Below, piece after piece: positions 29,603 through 35,987 of a stretch of DNA of 41,413 bases (its first letter is position 1; each line of letters begins with the position of its first letter). A program made the translations under genes and the position numbers. Source of the stretch: Rhodoferax lacus (GTDB lineage Bacteria; Pseudomonadota; Gammaproteobacteria; Burkholderiales; Burkholderiaceae_C). The notes beneath the pieces are model-generated. The model was not told the DNA's origin, searched no databases, and saw only the letters and a program-made list of their open reading frames with translations. The DNA lies in NCBI RefSeq assembly GCF_003415675.1, contig NZ_QFZK01000027.1, forward strand, positions 1 to 41,413. Direction: 5' to 3'.

Positions 29603-30839
29603 GGGCGCTCTCCCGGGCTGTGGGGCTGGCGGTGGTGTTCAATTCGTGTTGCACGCAGGGATCGTACGCGCTGAGCAGTCCATCGATGGCGCGTATCACC
29701 GCGTTGCCGGCATGGGCAGGCATGCTCTCCAGGGCCTCGGCCACTGCGCCCTGCGGATGGAAATTCCATTCGGTGGGTGCGAGCACCTGGCAGGACAGCA
29801 CGCTGCTGCCGCTGGCATCCAGCTGCACCTGGTGAATCAGCAGGCCGCGCGCCATTTCAATCCAGGCCAGGCCACTGCGCGGCGCCGTGGGCAGGCTGCC
29901 CATGGCCAGCCAGTGCGCGCCGCAGCGCCGCGGTGCATCGGGCAAGGCCAGGCGAACCAATTCGGCCAGGCGTGCACCCAGGCGCAGCCAGGCGGTGTTC
30001 AGGCGCTCGGGCTGCGACTGGCTCAGCCGGGTCCAGCTGCCGGTCTCGGCACAGCGGCCACGCCACAGCGGGCGGCGTGTGAAGCCGGGGTCGCGCTGCA
30101 GGTCATCGGCCAGCATCAGCAGGCTGGTGTCGCTGCTGTGCACGCGCAGCAGGGGCGACTGGGGGCCAGCCTGGTCCAGCAGGGGGCGCGCACGCTGCAG
30201 CATCTGCGCCACGCACAAGGGCTTGCTGGCGCTCCAGTGGCGCAGCCAGCTGGCGGGATCCTGCTCCCAGCGTGCCAGCCAGGTGGCGGCGTCCATGCCC
30301 AGCAGCTGGGTGTGGAGCCAGTCTTGCAGCAAGGGTAGATCGGACAGCGCGGTGGACGCAGCCGCTTGCGGTGGTGATGTGGACGCGGCTTTGACAGCCG
30401 GGGCACCGGCGGCCACGCCGCGCAGGCCAAACAGCGGGCATTGTTGCAAAAGGACGAGCGCCTGCTGGCTCAGCGCCTGCGCATCGGCCTCTGCCTCTTC
30501 CTCTTCCTCTGCATCTGCGTGGGTCAGCAGCTGGCCCGGCCAGTCCAGGGTGATGCGTCGCACATGTTCCTGCAGGGTTTCGCGTTGCAGCGTGAGCGCG
30601 GCCTGGGCCGTGTCGCCGCGTACCGTGCCACGTGCGGCAGCCACCGCCATCTGCGCGCACAGCCGGTGTGATTCACCGCACAGGCTGAAGATGCTGGCCA
30701 GGCGCGCGGCCAGTCCATCGGCGGCCATGCCACGGGTCATCGCTGCGGCCCAGTCGCGCCGGCTGCTGTGCAGGTTGTGCGGCCGGGCCTGGCCGGGTGA
30801 GAGGCGCAGCTTGCCGGCCAGCGCGTCGCTCGGGCTCAT
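29595..30839 (-). CDS. hupK: HupK/HoxV, hydrogenase assembly scaffold related to the large subunit
   Basis: HupK/HoxV proteins are degenerate large-subunit paralogs thought to hold the Fe(CN)2CO unit before transfer. 414 residues. The large-subunit motifs survive only in part: N-terminal SLCGESHRLCAQ in place of RxCGxC, and C-terminal SAYDPCVQHEL in place of DPCxxC, so one of the two C-terminal cysteines is gone. The APTEWNFHPQGAVAEAL block parallels the STWN-SPRD region of HupL. An acidic run EEEEEAEAD lies near residue 112. ATGA overlap with hupJ upstream and 8-nt overlap with hypA downstream. Confidence 0.9.
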   Translation of the reverse strand: MSPSDALAGKLRLSPGQARPHNLHSSRRDWAAAMTRGMAADGLAARLASIFSLCGESHRLCAQMAVAAARGTVRGDTAQAALTLQRETLQEHVRRITLDWPGQLLTHADAEEEEEAEADAQALSQQALVLLQQCPLFGLRGVAAGAPAVKAASTSPPQAAASTALSDLPLLQDWLHTQLLGMDAATWLARWEQDPASWLRHWSASKPLCVAQMLQRARPLLDQAGPQSPLLRVHSSDTSLLMLADDLQRDPGFTRRPLWRGRCAETGSWTRLSQSQPERLNTAWLRLGARLAELVRLALPDAPRRCGAHWLAMGSLPTAPRSGLAWIEMARGLLIHQVQLDASGSSVLSCQVLAPTEWNFHPQGAVAEALESMPAHAGNAVIRAIDGLLSAYDPCVQHELNTTASPTARESAHA

Positions 30840-31483
30840 GGTGTGGCTCCGGGGGTGGCGCTGCGGCGGCCCAACAGAAAGCCGCGACGGCCGGGCATGC
30901 TGGAGAGGCCGGGTGCAGCAGGCGCTGCGGCCTGCGGCGCGGCCGGGCGCGCGGGCGCAGCTTGCCCGGGCACAGGCACAGGCACAGGCACAGAAGCATT
31001 GGCCGACGCCAGCTCAGGTGGCTTGCGCAGCTCGGCCAGCACCGCCTCGGCCGTGGCCACCGCGGTGGCCTGGTTCTTGAACTCAAACATGGGCGAAAAC
31101 AGCGAGCAGGCGGCGTAGTTGCCAAAGCGCTCTTCGTGCGCGGCAATGAAATCAAAGCGCTGGCTGCCCACGGCATGGGCGCTGCTGCTGCCCACCAGCG
31201 CGGGCTGGTCCTGGCGCGCCAGGCGGAAGCACACCAGGTTCATGAACCAGGGTGTGATGAGAATGCCCACCGCGCTGAGTGGCGCGTCGGGCGCGTCGGT
31301 GGCGGTGTCTGTGGCAGGCAAGCCCATCACCTCAAAGCCCACCGTGGCCACCCGCAGCGCCGGATTCAGAATCGGCACGCCGTGCATGCGCACCACGCAC
31401 ACCTCGTCAAACAGGGCGCGCAGCGCCGCAGTGCGCTGCTGCAAGGCACGCAGGGCAGAAGAGGCGGGAGATGCGTGGTCCAT
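30836..31483 (-). CDS. hupJ: HupJ/HoxT, HybE-family hydrogenase assembly chaperone
   Basis: HybE-family chaperone thought to protect or assemble the hydrogenase subunits before Tat export. 215 residues. The conserved core is VRMHGVPILNPALRVATVGFEV (in two blocks), VGILITPWFMNLVCF, VGSQRFDFIAAHEE and CSLFSPMFEF. The C-terminal 60 residues are a Pro/Ala-rich linker that includes PVPVPVPG, encoded by an in-frame hexanucleotide repeat near 30969-30993, then a basic tail with RRGFLLGRR. ATGA overlap with hupK. 6 nt after hupI. Confidence 0.9.
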   Translation of the reverse strand: MDHASPASSALRALQQRTAALRALFDEVCVVRMHGVPILNPALRVATVGFEVMGLPATDTATDAPDAPLSAVGILITPWFMNLVCFRLARQDQPALVGSSSAHAVGSQRFDFIAAHEERFGNYAACSLFSPMFEFKNQATAVATAEAVLAELRKPPELASANASVPVPVPVPGQAAPARPAAPQAAAPAAPGLSSMPGRRGFLLGRRSATPGATP

Positions 31484-31489
31484 GGCGAC

Positions 31490-31741
31490 TTAAGGCGTAT
31501 CTGTTGCAGGGCCGTCCACCAGCACCATGAACTGCTCGGCATCGCCATCGCACTCGGGGCAGCGCCAGTGGGCTGGCAGGTCGTTGAAGGCGGTGCCGGG
31601 TTCTATCTGCCACACCGGGTCGCCCAGCTGCGGGTCGTAGACCCACCAGCAGATCTTGCACTCCAGGCGCGTGGAGGCCGGCAGCTGGGCACCGTTGCCC
31701 AGGAAGCTGCCTTCAAAGCGGGGCGGGCTGCTGGAGATCAT
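31490..31741 (-). CDS. hupI: HupI/HoxR, rubredoxin-like protein
   Basis: Rubredoxin needed in other species for full assembly or O2 protection of the small-subunit Fe-S clusters under aerobic conditions. 83 residues from ATG 31741, which forms an ATGA overlap with hupH and has GGAG 5 nt upstream; a GTG five codons earlier is the alternative. The Fe site is LECKICWWVYDPQLGDP and AHWRCPECDGD (CxxC…CxxC). The short N-terminal extension (PPRFEGSFLGNG) is typical of HupI. Confidence 0.94.
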   Translation of the reverse strand: MISSSPPRFEGSFLGNGAQLPASTRLECKICWWVYDPQLGDPVWQIEPGTAFNDLPAHWRCPECDGDAEQFMVLVDGPATDTP

Positions 31742-32604
31742 GCGTGCTCCACCCACTCCAGCACTTCCTTCAGGCGCGCATACGAGTCGTCCAGGTCTTC
31801 CGGTGCGGCCAGGGCCACTTCGGGAATCCCGGTCACTTCCACGGTGTTCAGAATCACCAGGTCCTGCGAGTTGTAATAGACCACGCGCCAGCAGTGCGGC
31901 GTGCAGGTGTTGGTGATGCGGCAGTTGCCGTAGCCGCGCGAGAGAATCAGCACGCGCCCGGTGCCCAGGTGGTGGTCCAGAAAGCCGATGTCTTCATCGG
32001 ACATGGGCAAGAGCGTGAGGTTCACCACATGCGGTGGCTGGCCAACGGTCCACGTGCGCCACTGGTCTTCAATTTCTTCCAGCAGGGACGGGGCGTTTTG
32101 CACATTGGGCGGCAGCGCGCCGCTCCAGCGCGGCACGCTGTCCCAGACATCGGACTGCGCCGTGTTGGTCAGGATTTCGGGCACGGCGCCCAGCTCCAGA
32201 AAGTCCGACACCACCACACCGCCCACCGACTGGATCACGCGCCAGACGCCGGCAAACACCGACTCCTGCACCACCAGTTCCACCTGGCCGTCGGCGGCGG
32301 CCTTGACGATGGCGCTGACCTCGCCCTCGCCCAGCACCTGGTTGATCAGGGTGCGGTCGGGTGCGCTCAGGTGGTTCAGGTCCACGCTGCGGTTGGCGCT
32401 GCCCTGGCAGACGGCCTCCAACTCCACCAGCGCTGCGCGCAGGGCCTGGTGGGCGCCCACGCGGGCTGCTATTTCTTCGGGCTCGGGCAGCACCGGTGCG
32501 CGGTAGGTCTCCATGCCCTGGGGCATGGCCATGTAGTCCAGCACATCGTCTTCAATTTGACTGCCGGGGCCTATGCTGACCACGGGAATGGGAAAGTCTT
32601 TCAT
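31738..32604 (-). CDS. hupH: HupH/HoxQ, hydrogenase small-subunit assembly protein (HyaF family)
   Basis: HyaF/HupH-family protein; with HupG/HoxO it binds the small-subunit precursor and delays Tat export until the heterodimer is ready. 288 residues. Conserved VSIGPGSQIEDD, GEGEVSAIV, QESVFAGVWRV, VNLTLLPMSDEDIGFLD, RGYGNCRITNTCTPHCWRV and VYYNSQDLVILNTVEV. The two cysteine-containing blocks near residues 225-240 are typical. Starts 49 nt after hupG. The longest internal gap in this part of the operon. Confidence 0.94.
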   Translation of the reverse strand: MKDFPIPVVSIGPGSQIEDDVLDYMAMPQGMETYRAPVLPEPEEIAARVGAHQALRAALVELEAVCQGSANRSVDLNHLSAPDRTLINQVLGEGEVSAIVKAAADGQVELVVQESVFAGVWRVIQSVGGVVVSDFLELGAVPEILTNTAQSDVWDSVPRWSGALPPNVQNAPSLLEEIEDQWRTWTVGQPPHVVNLTLLPMSDEDIGFLDHHLGTGRVLILSRGYGNCRITNTCTPHCWRVVYYNSQDLVILNTVEVTGIPEVALAAPEDLDDSYARLKEVLEWVEHA

Positions 32605-32653
32605 TGCGCTGTGTCCTTGTCGGGGTGTGTGGGGCGGTCGGTAAAAAGGGGCT

Positions 32654-33166
32654 TTAGTGGCAGGCTGAATCCGAGGCGGCCGGGCCCATCACCGCAATCG
32701 GTGCGCGCGAGGTGGGCATGGCCAGGGCCTGCTGCATCTCGCGCAGAAAGTCTTCCCAGTCGTGCATGCCGCTGAGCGTGGTGACGTATTTGCCGTCGCG
32801 CAGAAACAGCAGCGTGGGCCAGCGCTGCGAGCCGTAGCGCCGGGCCAGTGCCGCCTCTTTGTCACGCTCCACCACGCCGATCTGGAAGCAGTTGTTTAAC
32901 GCGCGTTGCAGCTCGGGCAGCACCACCGCCACGTCCATGCCCTGGGGGAACTGCACCGGGTCGCCGGCAAACAGCACCACGCGGTCGCCGCCCTCGGCAG
33001 ACCAGGCGGCGATGTTGCTCTCGTCGACCCAGGTGGCATGGAATGCGTTCACCAGGCGCGCAATCAGGGGGGAGGTGCCGATATCGGCTTTGGGGGCCTG
33101 TACGGGCAGCTTCACCAGGGTCTCGCTGCCGGTGGTGTCGAGGGGGCTCAGAGTGGCTTGTGTCAT
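32654..33166 (-). CDS. hupG: HupG/HoxO, thioredoxin-fold hydrogenase expression protein (HyaE family)
   Basis: HyaE/HoxO-family Tat-substrate chaperone for the hydrogenase small subunit. 170 residues from ATG 33166 with GGAG 6 nt before it; the upstream in-frame start overlaps hupF. Thioredoxin-like fold without the CxxC: VVLFAGDPVQFPQGMDVAVVLPEL (two blocks), FQIGVVERD, YGSQRWPTLLFLRDGKYV. The lack of catalytic cysteines is normal for the family. The C-terminal tail (DSACH) is Cys/His-containing and not conserved in my memory. Confidence 0.92.
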   Translation of the reverse strand: MTQATLSPLDTTGSETLVKLPVQAPKADIGTSPLIARLVNAFHATWVDESNIAAWSAEGGDRVVLFAGDPVQFPQGMDVAVVLPELQRALNNCFQIGVVERDKEAALARRYGSQRWPTLLFLRDGKYVTTLSGMHDWEDFLREMQQALAMPTSRAPIAVMGPAASDSACH

Positions 33167-33183
33167 GGGTGTCTCCGGTTTGT

Positions 33184-33495
33184 TCAAGGGTGGGGTGCGC
33201 CGCACAGGGCGGCCATATCGGCCTGGCTCATGGCCGAGGGCAGTGCAAAGCCCACGGACAGGTCGTGCGCTTCGCCCTGCAATGCGGCCTCCATCAGGTC
33301 CAGCGTGGCGTTGATTTCCTGGGCACGCTCGGGGCTGAGCAGTTCCTGCGCGCTGTCAATGAAGACCAGCACCCAGTCGCCCGGCTGCAGCCTGCCCACC
33401 AGCGCGGTGTTGATGCGGCGCGTCTGGCCACGGCCCAAGCACTGGGCGTGGCCGGGTTCTATGCGGCTGATTTGCATGGGGATGCCGATACACAT
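33184..33495 (-). CDS. hupF: HupF/HoxL, HypC-family chaperone specific to the membrane-bound hydrogenase
   Basis: 103 residues beginning MCIGIPMQISRIE, with the Cys2 of the HypC family. Known HoxL/HupF carry the Fe(CN)2CO unit to the cognate large subunit and help under aerobic conditions. VGRLQPGDWVLVFIDSAQELL is the OB-fold-like core (in two blocks), and a longer C-terminal tail than HypC is typical of HupF. 9 nt after hupD; AAGG before the ATG. Confidence 0.93.
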   Translation of the reverse strand: MCIGIPMQISRIEPGHAQCLGRGQTRRINTALVGRLQPGDWVLVFIDSAQELLSPERAQEINATLDLMEAALQGEAHDLSVGFALPSAMSQADMAALCGAPHP

Positions 33496-33504
33496 GGCGG
33501 GCCT

Positions 33505-34179
33505 TCAGGCGGTGGCGGGAAAAAAGCGTTCGTCGCCGGTGCGGCAGGCCAGGGTTTCATCGGGCCGCTGGCCTTCATAGACCTGCAAATCCAGTTGCGA
33601 AAACGTGACCACCTCGCGCTCGGTCAAGGGGCTGGTGCGCGGCACCGGTTGCGCGCCCCATTCGCGCAGCGTGGCCAGGCCCAGCGCCAGGGCGTCTTCC
33701 AGGGCCAGCTTGACGCGGGGGCGCAGGCTGCCGCCGTAGTCGTCAATTTCTTCGGGCTGGCAGCCGATCAGCAGCACCTCCTGTGGGTACTTCTCGGTCA
33801 GCAGGGCCAGCATCAGCACCTCCTGGAAACCGGTCTGGTGCAGGCTCATTTTCTTGGCGCCCATGAAGCGCGGAACGGCGTCGTTGGCCACGGTTTTGAG
33901 CTCGCCCGGCTGCAGGCCGTAGTCCACCGCATCAAAGATCAGGAGGCGGGTGGCGGCCTGCACATGCTGGATCAGGTAGAGGCCCTGGGTGCCGCCATCG
34001 ATGAGCTGCACGTGATCGGCAAATTCGTAGCGCGCCTGCAGGGCCTGGATGCAGCGCACGCCAAAGCCTTCATCGGCCCAGAGCACATTGCCTATGCCCA
34101 GCACGCAAATGGTTTCTGGAGTGGCGCTGTCACCACCCTGGTGACAGGTGGTATCGGGCGCAGAAGTGCGTTGGTTCAT
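33505..34179 (-). CDS. hupD: HupD/HoxM, hydrogenase large-subunit maturation endopeptidase
   Basis: HyaD/HybD-family protease that removes the C-terminal peptide of HupL after Ni insertion. 224 residues. The nickel-sensing residues are visible: Glu in GIGNVLWADEGFG, Asp in LIFDAVDYG and His in KKMSLHQTGF. The N-terminal 20 residues precede the conserved VLGIGN and may contain a later true start, though no better candidate was seen. The C-terminus has a 40-residue extension. Target: the 15-residue tail of HupL beginning VMSPEG. Confidence 0.94.
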   Translation of the reverse strand: MNQRTSAPDTTCHQGGDSATPETICVLGIGNVLWADEGFGVRCIQALQARYEFADHVQLIDGGTQGLYLIQHVQAATRLLIFDAVDYGLQPGELKTVANDAVPRFMGAKKMSLHQTGFQEVLMLALLTEKYPQEVLLIGCQPEEIDDYGGSLRPRVKLALEDALALGLATLREWGAQPVPRTSPLTEREVVTFSQLDLQVYEGQRPDETLACRTGDERFFPATA

Positions 34180-34198
34180 AACAATCGGTCCAGAGGGT

Positions 34199-34528
34199 TT
34201 AGTGGGAGCCGGCCAGCTGCGCGCGCAGCTGCTTCCAGGCGTAAAAGCTGTCCCAGGCGGCCTGCAAGGCCAGCCAGAAGTTGGCGTCGCTGTGGAACAC
34301 CAGGGCGCAGCGGATGGCGGTGTCGGGTGTCATGTCGCGCTGGCCCTGCACCAGCTCATGCAGACGCCGGCGTGACACGCCCAGGCGCCGTGCCGCTTCC
34401 GACTGCGACAGGCCCAGCGGTGCCAGGTAGTTGTGGCGCAGGAAGCGCCCCGGGTGCCAGGGCGCGCGCGGCGACACACCCGGGGGCAGGCCCGGTGCGC
34501 GTGGGAGAGGATGCCGCGCGGCTTGCAT
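34199..34528 (-). CDS. HigA-like XRE-family DNA-binding protein inside the hydrogenase operon
   Basis: About 109 residues from ATG 34528. A strong AAGGAG ribosome site overlaps the cytochrome b stop codon, 8 nt before the ATG, so it is translated as part of the operon. LRHNYLAPLGLSQSEAARRLGVSRRRLHELVQGQ is the HigA/VapI-type HTH (quoted here as LRHNYLAPLGLSQSE and ARRLGVSRRRLHELVQG), followed by DMTPDTAIRCALVF, NFWLALQAAWDSF typical of HigA antitoxins. No HigB toxin gene is adjacent. It may be a regulator of the operon or a domesticated antitoxin. It is not part of the R. eutropha operon as I remember it. Confidence 0.85.
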   Translation of the reverse strand: MQAARHPLPRAPGLPPGVSPRAPWHPGRFLRHNYLAPLGLSQSEAARRLGVSRRRLHELVQGQRDMTPDTAIRCALVFHSDANFWLALQAAWDSFYAWKQLRAQLAGSH

Positions 34529-34533
34529 GGCCC

Positions 34534-35277
34534 CTACTCCTTGAAGGTGCGGTGGCCGGAGACCATGGTGCTGATCACGCTGGAGCGGCCCATGATGTCT
34601 TCGCGGATGGCGGCATACACGTGCAGGATCACAAAGATCAGCATGCCCCACAGGCCCAGGTGGTGCCAGGTGTGCACGTCCTGCGACTGGCCCATGAGCG
34701 GTATGACCCAGCCAAACAGACGCTCCTGCCAGGAGCCCATTTGCGAGCCCTCACCGTACAGGGCAAAGCCGGTGAAGGTCATGAAGACCGCCATGGACAG
34801 AAAGCCGAACACCATGGCAAAACGCGCCAGCGGGTTGTGGCCGACAAAGCGCCCGGGTTGCGGCGTCAGGAAGGCGTACCACTTCAGCATGCCCAGCAGC
34901 TCCACCCAGTAGACGCGCTGGAAGATCGGCACCCAAAACAGTTCGCGCGCATGGTGGTTGCCCACGATGGCCCAGTAGATGCGGCCCAGCAGTCCCACCG
35001 CCAGCACATAGCCGGCCGTGAAGTGCGCGAAGCGGATGTAGCCCATCACGTAGTGGTCACTGGCCTCGCCGGCTACCGTGGGCAGGGGCGAGCCAATGAA
35101 GTAGCCGCTGATGGCCAGCACGGTGATGGCCAGGGCATTGATCCAGTGCCAGGCCCGTACCGGCGCCTCGTAGACATAGACCGATTTGACAGACGCGGCA
35201 TGTGCCACGTCCTCGGCCTCGGTTTTCTCAAAAGAGCTGAGCCCTGGTTGGGGCGGCTGCACCAGTGTCTTGTTCAT
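34534..35277 (-). CDS. hupC: HupC/HoxZ, b-type cytochrome subunit of the membrane-bound hydrogenase
   Basis: Di-heme cytochrome b anchoring HupSL to the cytoplasmic membrane and passing electrons to quinone. 247 residues, about four transmembrane helices (around residues 44-65, 85-108, 152-176 and 208-228). Likely heme-ligand His are in RAWHWIN, RFAHFTAGY, DVHTWHHLG and ILHVYAAIRED. The N-terminal 35 residues are cytoplasmic. Ribosome site AGGAG before the ATG. A GC hairpin lies in the 61-nt gap to hupE upstream. Confidence 0.96.
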   Translation of the reverse strand: MNKTLVQPPQPGLSSFEKTEAEDVAHAASVKSVYVYEAPVRAWHWINALAITVLAISGYFIGSPLPTVAGEASDHYVMGYIRFAHFTAGYVLAVGLLGRIYWAIVGNHHARELFWVPIFQRVYWVELLGMLKWYAFLTPQPGRFVGHNPLARFAMVFGFLSMAVFMTFTGFALYGEGSQMGSWQERLFGWVIPLMGQSQDVHTWHHLGLWGMLIFVILHVYAAIREDIMGRSSVISTMVSGHRTFKE

Positions 35278-35296
35278 GTCGGTCTCCTGTTTTTAT

Positions 35297-35315
35297 CAGG
35301 CCCGCCAGGGGCCTG
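35297..35315 (-). other. Hairpin in the hupE-hupC intergenic gap
   Basis: Perfect 7-bp inverted repeat CAGGCCC-N5-GGGCCTG just before the hupC ribosome site. In the transcribed (minus) direction it is followed by ATAAAAAC, not by a T run, so it is not an intrinsic terminator for this operon. It could shield the upstream hupS-L-E mRNA from exonucleases and set different transcript levels for structural and maturation genes; that is inference. Confidence 0.5.
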
Positions 35316-35338
35316 TGCTTTCTTGTGACAGCGCTGGC

Positions 35339-35953
35339 TCAGAGTTGCTGCAGCAGGTACAGCCCTGCACCGCCCAGCACCAGGCCGGTGGCCGCAGTCG
35401 CCACCTTGGCGCGCTGGGCCATGAAGCGTTGCATGGACAGACCGAAGAGCACACCGCCGCCGTGCAACAGCGTGGTGGTCAGCACAAAGCCTGCTGCATA
35501 AGCACCAAAGCCTGCCAAGCCAGAGGCCGGCAGTTCCGCGCCGTGTGCCAGGCCGTGCAGCGAGGCGGCCAGCGCCACCAGACCCAGGCCAGCACCTGCC
35601 GGCAGGCGGCTGTTGGCAGCCACCAGCATCGCGCCAAACAGCACCACGCTCAAGGCAATGGCGTGCTCCAGATACGGCAGGCTCACGCCGCTGGCACCCA
35701 GCACCGCACTGAGCAGCAGGGCCAGCAGGAAGGTGGCCGGCCCTTGCCAGGTTTTGCCGGCCGGCAGTGCGCGCACCGACCAGACGCCCACGGCCACCAT
35801 GGCCAGCAGGTGGTCCAGACCCAGCGGGTGGGACAGGCCTTCCATCACGGTGTGGACACCGTGACCGGTGTGTGCCTGGGCCATGCCGCAGGTGAGGGCG
35901 AGACAGGCCAGCGCGCTGCGCTTGGCCCAAGAGGTGTTGAACAGATACGTCAT
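35339..35953 (-). CDS. hupE: HupE/UreJ-family nickel transporter
   Basis: HupE proteins are membrane Ni2+ permeases that supply metal to hydrogenase. 204 residues. A cleavable signal peptide is likely (residues 1-27, ending …MAQA before HTGHG). The family signature HPLGLDHLLAMVAVGVW follows, with about six hydrophobic helices (FLLALLLSAVLGA, AIALSVVLFGAML, GAYAAGFVLTTTLL and others) and SLHGLAHGAE holding candidate metal-binding His. GGAG before the ATG. Located between hupL and hupC, separating the structural subunits from their cytochrome. Confidence 0.93.
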   Translation of the reverse strand: MTYLFNTSWAKRSALACLALTCGMAQAHTGHGVHTVMEGLSHPLGLDHLLAMVAVGVWSVRALPAGKTWQGPATFLLALLLSAVLGASGVSLPYLEHAIALSVVLFGAMLVAANSRLPAGAGLGLVALAASLHGLAHGAELPASGLAGFGAYAAGFVLTTTLLHGGGVLFGLSMQRFMAQRAKVATAATGLVLGGAGLYLLQQL

Positions 35954-35987
35954 GCAGTCTCCAATAGGTGTGTAGGGGGGCAGGGCT

